This document shows positions 1-5,588 of a stretch of 11,734 bases of DNA, in pieces. The stretch covers positions 1 through 11,734 of the forward strand of contig JAMWZF010000066.1 in assembly GCA_024304875.1 (NCBI GenBank), given 5' to 3'. This stretch comes from Paracoccaceae bacterium (GTDB taxonomy: Bacteria; Pseudomonadota; Alphaproteobacteria; Rhodobacterales; Rhodobacteraceae). A program made the translations under genes and the position numbers. Each line of letters starts with the position of its first letter. Position 1 is the stretch's first letter. The notes under the pieces are model-generated. The model had not been told where the DNA came from and ran no database searches. It saw nothing but the letters and a program-made list of their open reading frames with translations.

Positions 1-240
1 CTGGTGTTCTAACGTTCTGGCATTATCGAAATGTCGCGATCAAGTTGCTGTTTTCGTGTAATTTCATGCGGCCAATATGGCTGGAAAAGTCGTTTGCGCC
101 CCTCGAATTAGCCAATTGTTAACCGTCCCGAACACGCCCGATCACGTCTGGTGACAGCCTGTCGCCAGTGCCGCTTTGCGCCTTCTCTCTTTCGCCGCGG
201 CGCCCTACCACCGGGCCCGACACGACCGGCCGGAGGCCCG
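1..240. other. A+T-rich upstream region, no gene seen
   Basis: The first 120 bases are about 45% G+C by hand count (54 of 120), clearly lower than the roughly 70% of nearby coding sequence, which fits an intergenic promoter region. I found no convincing reading frame here. A possible TTGCGC (94-99) / TGTTAA (117-122) pair with 17 bp spacing is too weak to call a promoter. A 9-bp hairpin with one G-U pair (148-156 with 160-168) lies downstream and has no T tract after it. Upstream genes, if any, end outside the window. Confidence 0.5.
232..236 (+). promoter_or_regulatory. Ribosome binding site that sets the HAD gene start
   Basis: GGAGG lies four bases before the ATG at 241. No comparable site precedes the in-frame GTG at 151, so this site decides between the two starts. 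Confidence 0.65.
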
Positions 241-930
241 ATGGCGGACCATGCAGACCACCGCCCCGAAGCGGCACTGTTCGACATGGACGGGCTCCTG
301 CTCGACACCGAGCGTCTGGCGCGGGCCGCCTTCCTCGGGGCGGTCGCGGCGGTCGGCGTGCCACAGGCGCGGGCGGCGGCGTTCTTCCTCACCCTTGTCG
401 GCCAGTCGTCCAGGGTGAACCGGGCGCAGCTGGCGGCCTTCCTGCCGGGGACCGACGTCGCGCCGGTCTGGGCGGACTGGGAGGCGCGCCTCGACCGGCT
501 GGTGGAGGGCGGGGTGCCGCTGCGGCCCGGCGTCGGGGCCTGCCTCCAGACGCTCGCCGCCGCCGGTGTGCGCATGGCCGTCGTGACATCGACCTACGGC
601 GACAGGGCCCGGCATCACCTGAAGATCGCCGGCATCGCCCACCATTTCGAGCGTGTCACCGGCGGTGACGAGGTCGGTGCCAACAAGCCCGATCCGGCCC
701 CCTACGTCGAGACGGCGCACGCGATGGGCCTCGATCCGCGCCGCTGCGCCGCCTTCGAGGACAGCGACCGGGGCATTGCGGCGGCGGTGGCGGCGGGCTG
801 CCGGGCGGTTCAGGTGCCGGACCTGCGCCCTCCGACGCCTCTGCCGGAGCTTGGCCAGCAGGCCGCGGGCACCCTCGCCGAGGCCCTGAGGCTGGTGGAT
901 CTGCCTGCCCCGGAAGGGCAGGGCTGCTGA
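241..930 (+). CDS. HAD-superfamily hydrolase (subfamily IA, phosphatase/beta-phosphoglucomutase-like)
   Basis: A 229-residue protein, the usual size for HAD subfamily IA. All four HAD motifs are visible. Motif I is FDMDG, with nucleophile Asp15 and acid/base Asp17. Motif II is VVTST, with Thr116. Motif III is NKPDP, with Lys149. Motif IV is FEDSDRG (172-178), the FEDSxxG form of subfamily IA variant 3. Between motifs I and II is a helical cap (about 25-95). Such cytosolic enzymes transfer or hydrolyse phosphate through an aspartyl-phosphate intermediate; members include phosphoglycolate phosphatases, sugar-phosphate phosphatases and beta-phosphoglucomutases. The substrate cannot be read from sequence. 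The ATG at 241 is preferred over the GTG at 151 because of the adjacent GGAGG and because homology to HAD proteins begins just after it. The gene stands alone, with a long gap before rne. No T-tract terminator follows; only a short inverted repeat (931-941) is present. Confidence 0.88.
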   Translation: MADHADHRPEAALFDMDGLLLDTERLARAAFLGAVAAVGVPQARAAAFFLTLVGQSSRVNRAQLAAFLPGTDVAPVWADWEARLDRLVEGGVPLRPGVGACLQTLAAAGVRMAVVTSTYGDRARHHLKIAGIAHHFERVTGGDEVGANKPDPAPYVETAHAMGLDPRRCAAFEDSDRGIAAAVAAGCRAVQVPDLRPPTPLPELGQQAAGTLAEALRLVDLPAPEGQGC

Positions 931-1007
931 CCGGTTACCGGGCAGAAACCGCGCCGCAAGTAACCTCAGGTTGTGCGCGCATGGCGTCGGACCGTCGCTT
1001 TTGCCAT

Positions 1008-1036
1008 TGTCTTCGCCCCCGGTCCCGACCTATGTA
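1008..1036 (+). promoter_or_regulatory. Candidate rne promoter
   Basis: TTGTCT (1008-1013) and TATGTA (1031-1036) are separated by exactly 17 bp. They match the sigma-70 consensus at 4/6 and 3/6 positions. The start point would be near 1043, just at the first leader hairpin. It is a by-eye assignment only. Confidence 0.3.
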
Positions 1037-1156
1037 GGGGAACGGCTGCGGACCCGTTCCGCACCGGATGACAGTTTCACTGACCGGGTGCGACAAGGGG
1101 CAGAGCGCCTCGCCGCCACGGACAGGAGAATCGGGCCCGAGGGCCCAACCGAACAG

Positions 1157-1191
1157 CCCCGGACACCGGCGCCACATGCGCCGAGCCGGGG
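1157..1191 (+). promoter_or_regulatory. Two-stage stem-loop in the rne leader
   Basis: CCCCGG (1157-1162) pairs with CCGGGG (1186-1191), and CGGCGC (1167-1172) pairs with GCGCCG (1178-1183). They are joined by an asymmetric internal loop (ACAC/AG) and capped by CACAT. All 12 pairs are Watson-Crick. No T tract follows, so it is not a terminator; it is more likely a leader RNA structure. Confidence 0.5.
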
Positions 1192-1399
1192 CGCGAGAGA
1201 GGGCAGGGCGGCCACATCGCGCCGCACCGGCCCGGAGAAGAAACGCGATGCGCGGCAGTGCGGCACAGGTATCGAAGAGGACGGGGCCGTCAGGCCTGCC
1301 TCTCTCCTGTCGCCCGCCCGGCATCGCCCCTGACAGACACGCGCAATCCTGGCCGGCCTCCCAGAGGGACCCGGCGGCAGCCGCGTGCAGACGGACAAC

Positions 1400-4147
1400 A
1401 TGGCAAAGAAAATGCTCATCGACGCCACCCACGCGGAGGAAACCCGCGTCGTGGTGGTGGACGGAAACAAGGTCGAGGAATTCGACTTCGAGGCCCAGGC
1501 CAAGCGTCAGCTAGCCGGCAACATCTACCTCGCGAAAGTGACCCGGGTGGAGCCCTCGCTCCAGGCGGCCTTCGTGGATTACGGCGGCAACCGCCACGGG
1601 TTCCTCGCCTTCTCGGAAATCCATCCGGACTACTACCGGATCCCGATCGCCGACCGCGAGGCGCTGATCGCCGAGGAACGCGCCTATGCCGAGGCCATGC
1701 GCGCCGAGGCCGAGGAAGAAGAGAAGAAGCCCAAGAAATCGCGCTCGCGGTCGCGCTCGCGGTCCCGCTCCAAGGCGGCCGATGCGGCGACGCAGGATCC
1801 CACCACGAGTGCCGATCCCTCGGGCATGGAGACCATCGACCTCGGCGAGGACGACGCAGACGACAGCGTCGATACCCCCGAGGGCTCGAGCCCGATGGAG
1901 ACCGTGGGCGAGACCCCGGTCGACACCCCCGCCGCCGGTGACAGCAGCGAGGACGTCAAGCCGCTCGGCGACTACGACGACGACGCCGAGGAAGCCACTG
2001 CCGCCGACCGCGACGATACCATCGAGAGCGTCGCCGACGACGACGATGCGCTGGACCACCGCCCGGTGCGCAAGCCGCGGCCGAAGAAGTACAAGATCCA
2101 GGAAGTCATCAAGACCGGCCAGATCCTCCTGATCCAGGTCGTCAAGGAAGAGCGCGGCAACAAGGGCGCGGCCCTGACCACCTACCTGAGCCTGGCCGGG
2201 CGCTACTGCGTCCTGATGCCGAACACCGCCCGGGGCGGCGGCATCTCGCGCAAGATCACCAATGCCGCGGACCGCAAGAAGCTCAAGGAGATCGCCACCT
2301 CGATGGAGGTGCCGGACGGCGCGGGCCTGATCATCCGCACCGCGGGGAGCCAGCGCACCAAGACCGAGATCAAGCGCGACTACGAGTACCTTCAGCGCCT
2401 CTGGGAGCAGATCCGCGAGCTGACGCTGAAGTCCATCGCGCCCGCGCCGATCTACGAGGAGGGCAACCTCATCAAGCGGTCGATCCGCGATCTCTATTCC
2501 AAGGAGATCGACGAGGTCATCGTCGAGGGCGAGGCCGGCTACCGGACGGCCAAGGACTTCATGAAGATGATCATGCCGTCCCACGCCAAGAACGTGAAAC
2601 CCTATACCGAGCCGATGCCGCTCTTCGCCCGCCACCAGGTCGAGAGCTATCTCGGCGGCATGTTCAACCCGACCGTCCAGCTGCCCTCGGGCGGCTACAT
2701 CGTGATCGGCGTGACCGAGGCGCTGGTCGCCATCGACGTGAACTCCGGCCGGGCGACCAAGGAAGGCTCGATCGAGCAGACCGCGCTCAAGACCAACCTC
2801 GAGGCCGCCGAGGAGGTGGCCCGCCAGCTGCGCCTGCGCGACCTTGCCGGTCTGATCGTGATCGACTTCATCGACATGGACGAGCGCAAGAACAACGCCG
2901 CCGTCGAGAAGCGCCTGAAGGACAAGCTCAAGACCGACCGCGCCCGCATCCAGGTGGGCCGGATCTCGGGCTTCGGCCTGCTCGAGATGTCGCGCCAGCG
3001 GCTGCGTCCCGGCATGCTCGAGGCCACGACCCAGCCCTGCCCGCATTGCCACGGCACCGGCCTGCTGCGGTCCGACGACAACGTCGCCCTCGGCATCCTG
3101 CGCCAGATCGAGGAAGAGGGCGTGCGTGGCAAGTCGAGGGAGGTCCTCGTCAGGGCCCCCGTCGGCATCGCCAACTACCTGATCAACCACAAGCGCGAGC
3201 ATATCGCCGGGATCGAGGCCCGTTACGGCCTTGCCGTCCGGATCGAGGGGGACCCTGCGCTGGTGGCCCCCGACTACGCGCTCGAGAAGTTCAAGACCGC
3301 GACCCGCAACGTCGCCGAGGTCGTCTCACCGGTGATCTCGACCGACATGGGCGGCTACGAGGACGAGGACGACTACACCGAGGAGGACGTCGTCGAGGCC
3401 GAGGCCGAAGAGGTGCACTCCGCGCCTCCGGCGCCCGAGGCCGAGGAGACGCCCTCGGACAAGCCCAAGAAGCGCCGCCGCCGGCGCCGTCGGCGGAAGT
3501 CCGGCAGCGGCAACGGCGAGGGGCAGGAGACCCAGTCGCAGGACGGTCAGGAGGTGCAGGAGGACGCTGCCTCCGGCGAGGATGCGCCGAAGGACGACGC
3601 GCCTGCGGAGGCCGCCGCCGAAGTGACGGCCGCCGCCGGGGCCGATGCCGAGACGGCCGGCGAAGAGGCCGACAAGCCCAAGCGCAAGCGGACCCGGTCG
3701 CGCAGCAAGAAGACGGCGGACCCCGAGACCGAGACGGCGGCTCCTGTCGAAGCGGCTCCCGACGCCGAAGCGCGCCCGGCGCAAGAGCCGGCCGCCGAGG
3801 CGGATGCCGAAGCCGAGGCACCCAAGCCGGCCAGCCGGTCGCGCCGCCGCAGCTCCAGCAAGACCAAGGCAAAGGCCGAGGAGAGCGCCCCGGTCGAGAC
3901 GCCGGCCGCGCCCGCGGTGGCCGAAGAGACTCCGGCCGAGCCCGCGGTGGCCGAAATCGAGGCGCCCGCGGAGGTCTCCGAGCCGGAGGCCGCGCCGAGC
4001 GGCGCCGCGGCGCCCGAGCCGGAGGCCGCACCGGAGGCCGAACCCCGGCCCGAGCCGGAACATGCGACCGCCGATGCCGCCCCCGAGCCTGCCCCGCAGG
4101 CCGAGGACAAGCCCAAGCGCCGTGGCTGGTGGAACCTCGGCCGCTGA
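1400..4147 (+). CDS. rne: Ribonuclease E
   Basis: A 915-residue endoribonuclease that starts mRNA decay and processes rRNA/tRNA precursors, and scaffolds the degradosome. The split S1 domain occupies about 36-95 and 230-275. The 5'-monophosphate sensor pair Arg313-Thr314 follows, then the DNase I-like catalytic core with metal-binding Asp446 (AIDVNSG) and Asp489 (VIDFIDM). The Zn-link Cys547/Cys550 (CPHC) supports tetramerisation. Spacings 446-489 and 489-547 match E. coli 303-346 and 346-404. An insertion (about 96-229) splits the S1 domain; it holds a Ser-Arg repeat (114-125) and a very acidic stretch. The tail (about 655-915) is Ala/Glu/Pro-rich with basic patches at 688-700, 759-771 and 812-824. 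It ends in RRGWWNLGR; in Caulobacter a terminal GWW motif binds PNPase. The ATG at 1400 is chosen over the GTG at 1385 because MAKKMLIDATHAEETR is the usual family start. Confidence 0.97.
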   Translation: MAKKMLIDATHAEETRVVVVDGNKVEEFDFEAQAKRQLAGNIYLAKVTRVEPSLQAAFVDYGGNRHGFLAFSEIHPDYYRIPIADREALIAEERAYAEAMRAEAEEEEKKPKKSRSRSRSRSRSKAADAATQDPTTSADPSGMETIDLGEDDADDSVDTPEGSSPMETVGETPVDTPAAGDSSEDVKPLGDYDDDAEEATAADRDDTIESVADDDDALDHRPVRKPRPKKYKIQEVIKTGQILLIQVVKEERGNKGAALTTYLSLAGRYCVLMPNTARGGGISRKITNAADRKKLKEIATSMEVPDGAGLIIRTAGSQRTKTEIKRDYEYLQRLWEQIRELTLKSIAPAPIYEEGNLIKRSIRDLYSKEIDEVIVEGEAGYRTAKDFMKMIMPSHAKNVKPYTEPMPLFARHQVESYLGGMFNPTVQLPSGGYIVIGVTEALVAIDVNSGRATKEGSIEQTALKTNLEAAEEVARQLRLRDLAGLIVIDFIDMDERKNNAAVEKRLKDKLKTDRARIQVGRISGFGLLEMSRQRLRPGMLEATTQPCPHCHGTGLLRSDDNVALGILRQIEEEGVRGKSREVLVRAPVGIANYLINHKREHIAGIEARYGLAVRIEGDPALVAPDYALEKFKTATRNVAEVVSPVISTDMGGYEDEDDYTEEDVVEAEAEEVHSAPPAPEAEETPSDKPKKRRRRRRRRKSGSGNGEGQETQSQDGQEVQEDAASGEDAPKDDAPAEAAAEVTAAAGADAETAGEEADKPKRKRTRSRSKKTADPETETAAPVEAAPDAEARPAQEPAAEADAEAEAPKPASRSRRRSSSKTKAKAEESAPVETPAAPAVAEETPAEPAVAEIEAPAEVSEPEAAPSGAAAPEPEAAPEAEPRPEPEHATADAAPEPAPQAEDKPKRRGWWNLGR
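1739..1771 (+). repeat. Short tandem repeat encoding the Ser-Arg run in RNase E
   Basis: Two tandem copies of TCGCGCTCGCGG are followed by a degenerate third copy (TCCCGCTCC). They encode alternating Ser-Arg within the S1-domain insertion. A repeat of this type can change length by slippage in steps of whole Ser-Arg units without shifting the frame. Confidence 0.8.
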
Positions 4148-4170
4148 CGGCCGGGCCACCATGAACAGGG

Positions 4171-4198
4171 AAGGGGGTCGCCGCGGCGGCCCCTTTTT
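4171..4198 (+). terminator. Intrinsic terminator of rne
   Basis: A G+C-rich stem (AAGGGGGTCG at 4171-4180 with CGGCCCC at 4187-4193, one bulged G and one G-U pair) encloses a CCGCGG loop. Five T residues (4194-4198) follow directly. It lies 24 bases after the rne stop and 5 bases before the 3' end of the convergent sulfur-carrier gene, so it also separates the two transcripts. On the minus strand the following bases are only weakly T-rich. Confidence 0.75.
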
Positions 4199-4202
4199 CG
4201 TC

Positions 4203-4433
4203 TCAGCCCTTGCGGATGAGGTAGACCTGCGCGCCGTCCTCCTGGCCCGTCCCGACCAGGGCATGGCCCGCCTCGGCGCAGAAGTGCGGCACGTCGATCA
4301 CGGCGGCGGGGTCGTCCGCCAGCATGCGCAGGGTCTGGCCCGGCGCGAGCGCCTGCAGCCGCTTGCGCGCCTTGAGGACGGGCAGGGGGCAGAGTAGCCC
4401 GCGGGCGTCGAGGTCGGCATCGGCGTCGGTCAT
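4203..4433 (-). CDS. TusA/SirA-family sulfur carrier protein
   Basis: A 76-residue cytosolic protein, the typical length of the family. The signature CPxP motif is present (LLCPLPVLKARK, Cys15-Pro16-Leu17-Pro18) at the start of the first helix. Cys15 is the residue that carries persulfide sulfur in TusA. A second Cys (Cys52, HFCAEAGH) lies in the region following the central strands. Family members pass sulfane sulfur between cysteine desulfurases or rhodaneses and acceptors (tRNA thiolation, molybdenum cofactor, sulfur oxidation); which applies here cannot be told. The frame is open far upstream, but the ATG at 4433 is chosen because the domain starts there; no strong Shine-Dalgarno precedes it. 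It is convergent with rne and divergent from ccdA across 124 bases, so a shared control region with the thiol-transport gene is possible. The precise subfamily (TusA, YedF, other) is unresolved. Confidence 0.88.
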   Translation of the reverse strand: MTDADADLDARGLLCPLPVLKARKRLQALAPGQTLRMLADDPAAVIDVPHFCAEAGHALVGTGQEDGAQVYLIRKG

Positions 4434-4557
4434 GATCCGAGCATTCGCCGCCCGGCGCGGCGATGTCCAGAGTCCGCGCTGACGCGGGTGTGACGCCAAG
4501 GCTCGTGACCCGGGCGCACGAACGGGATAAGGCTCTGGCAGACCGCGAAAGGCCCCC
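4434..4557. promoter_or_regulatory. Divergent intergenic region between sulfur carrier and ccdA
   Basis: These 124 bases must contain the promoters of both divergent genes. I could not identify convincing -35/-10 pairs. Two inverted repeats are visible: CGCCGC (4446-4451) with GCGGCG (4457-4462), and CCGCG (4474-4478) with CGCGG (4483-4487) around CTGA. AAAGG (4548-4552) is the likely ribosome binding site of ccdA. Confidence 0.4.
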
Positions 4558-5313
4558 ATGCCGACGATCGAGACCTTCATGGACGCGACCCTGCTGCCGG
4601 CGATGGCGATTGCCCTCGTCGCCGGCATCCTGTCGTTCCTCTCGCCCTGCGTCCTGCCGGTCGTGCCGCCGTACCTGGCCTATATGAGCGGCGTGTCGGT
4701 GACCGAGATGGCCGAGGCTCGCGCCGCCCGCCGCCGGGCGCTGCTGACCGCGGGGTTCTTCGTGCTGGGGCTCTCGACGGTCTTCGTCATCCTCGGCGCC
4801 GTGGCCTCGGGGGTGGGCCGGGCCCTTCTGCGCTACCAGGACTGGTTCCTGATCGGGGCGGGCGTGGTCATCATGATCTTCGGCCTGCATTTCCTGCATA
4901 TCCTCCGCATCGGGATCATGGACCGCGAAGCACGGGTCCAGGCCGGCGACCGGGGGGGCTCGGCCGTGGGGGCCTACGTTCTGGGGCTCGCCTTCGCCTT
5001 CGGCTGGACCCCCTGCCTCGGCCCGATCCTGGGCGCGATCCTCGGCCTCGCGGCCTCCGAGGCGGAAGTGAGCAAGGGGGCGGTGCTTCTCGGGGTCTAT
5101 GCGGTGGGCCTCGGGCTGCCGTTCCTGCTGGTGGCGGCCTTCTTCCCGTCCATGACCGGGCTGATGGGCTGGATGAAGGCGCGGATGGGGGTGATCGAGC
5201 GGATCTCGGGGCTGATGCTCTGGACCGTGGGGCTGATGATGATCACCGGCCAGTTCTCGGCCTTCGCCTTCTGGCTGCTGGAGGCCTTCCCGGCGCTTGC
5301 CCTGCTGGGATAG
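4558..5313 (+). CDS. ccdA: CcdA-type cytochrome c biogenesis / thiol-disulfide transport membrane protein
   Basis: A 251-residue inner-membrane protein of the CcdA/DsbD transmembrane family. About six hydrophobic segments are visible (roughly 12-42, 60-86, 94-117, 135-165, 173-195, 218-248). The two conserved redox cysteines are in their family contexts: SPCVLPVVPP (Cys31, first segment) and GWTPCLGPI (Cys153, fourth segment). CcdA moves reducing equivalents from cytosolic thioredoxin to periplasmic thiol proteins such as CcmG/ResA, which keep apocytochrome c cysteines reduced. The length matches stand-alone CcdA, not full DsbD, since no periplasmic thioredoxin-like domains are attached. The ATG at 4558 has AAAGG five bases upstream; an ATG eight codons in (4579) is a weaker alternative. 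It diverges from a TusA-like carrier, which suggests a shared link to thiol or persulfide handling (inference). The acceptor protein is not encoded in this window. Confidence 0.93.
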   Translation: MPTIETFMDATLLPAMAIALVAGILSFLSPCVLPVVPPYLAYMSGVSVTEMAEARAARRRALLTAGFFVLGLSTVFVILGAVASGVGRALLRYQDWFLIGAGVVIMIFGLHFLHILRIGIMDREARVQAGDRGGSAVGAYVLGLAFAFGWTPCLGPILGAILGLAASEAEVSKGAVLLGVYAVGLGLPFLLVAAFFPSMTGLMGWMKARMGVIERISGLMLWTVGLMMITGQFSAFAFWLLEAFPALALLG

Positions 5314-5316
5314 CGG

Positions 5317-5334
5317 GGTGGGTCAGGATCCACC
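5317..5334. repeat. Palindromic repeat, family 2, copy 1
   Basis: GGTGGGTCAGGATCCACC is a near palindrome four bases after the ccdA stop. It differs by one base from the inferred consensus GGTGGGTCNNGACCCACC, whose two 8-bp halves are exact reverse complements. Two related copies are at 5485-5502 and 9154-9171. Confidence 0.5.
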
Positions 5335-5366
5335 TCACGGGGGGCTGATCGGGCAGGTGCAGAGAT

Positions 5367-5428
5367 GCGTTTTTTGGCCAGAATGAAGGAGAGGCGCGTC
5401 TTGCATCTTCATTCTGGCAGAAAAACGC
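5367..5428. repeat. Long inverted-repeat element, family 1, copy A
   Basis: Two 22-bp arms (5367-5388 and 5407-5428) are inverted copies of each other at 20 of 22 positions: GCGTTTTT, two variable bases, then GCCAGAATGAAG. They are separated by 18 bases. The whole element recurs at 9221-9285, and the loops are also alike (GGAG...GGCGC...CAT). It lies 53 bases past the ccdA stop, in an otherwise gene-free region. The stem could form a long hairpin in RNA or a cruciform in DNA. It is a REP/MITE-like dispersed element; its function is unknown. Confidence 0.85.
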
Positions 5429-5484
5429 AGATGCGACCGGTTCGGGCTCTCGCGCACTCGGGTCGGTGCACGCCGCTTGTGTGA

Positions 5485-5502
5485 GGTTGGTCCCGACCCA
5501 CC
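5485..5502. repeat. Palindromic repeat, family 2, copy 2
   Basis: GGTTGGTCCCGACCCACC matches the inferred consensus GGTGGGTCNNGACCCACC with one difference. It lies 56 bases beyond the right arm of inverted-repeat element A, so that element is bracketed by two copies. An overlapping longer-range inverted repeat (GGGTCGG at 5460-5466 with CCGACCC at 5493-5499) is also present. Confidence 0.5.
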
Positions 5503-5588
5503 ACCCGCTTCCGGGCCGGGCACGTGCCGGCTTATTTTCGCCACGCTCCCGGGTTAGACTATGCGCATCGAGGCAAGGGCGACAGGCC

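Larger units (their letters stand above)
931..1399 (+). other. Intergenic region and probable structured rne 5' leader
   Basis: These 469 bases contain no supported gene; frames crossing them on either strand are shadows with Arg/Pro/Ala-rich, family-free translations. A candidate promoter lies at 1008-1036, leaving a leader of about 350 nt before the rne start at 1400. Three hairpins are readable: 1039-1045 with 1054-1060 (7 bp), 1133-1137 with 1142-1146 (5 bp, CGAG loop), and a two-stage stem at 1157-1191. The third has an outer 6 bp (1157-1162/1186-1191) and an inner 6 bp (1167-1172/1178-1183) around a CACAT loop. In Escherichia coli a long structured rne leader is the site of RNase E autoregulation. 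A similar role here is inference. Confidence 0.5.

Noticed and set aside
151..240. Upstream GTG start that would add 30 residues to the HAD protein
   Set aside because: The extension has no homology-like features and overlaps a hairpin (148-168), and the ATG at 241 has GGAGG at the right distance.
935..1503. Minus-strand open frames between the HAD gene and rne
   Set aside because: They are antisense to the rne leader and first codons, are rich in Arg, Cys and Ala, show no family pattern, and have no clear ribosome binding site.
1511..3202. A 563-codon open frame on the minus strand inside rne
   Set aside because: It lies antisense to the catalytic core of RNase E, whose motifs are intact. 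The translation is Leu/Asp/Val-rich with no family features, as expected for a shadow frame in high-G+C coding sequence.
4434..4628. N-terminal extension of the sulfur carrier on the minus strand up to 4628
   Set aside because: It would run into the ccdA coding region and precedes the domain start. The ATG at 4433 gives the normal family length.
5466..5588. Upstream start that would add 41 residues to the hydrolase-like protein
   Set aside because: The extra stretch is Arg/Pro-rich, contains a palindromic repeat copy at 5485-5502, and has no ribosome binding site. The conserved-looking sequence starts after the GTG at 5589.
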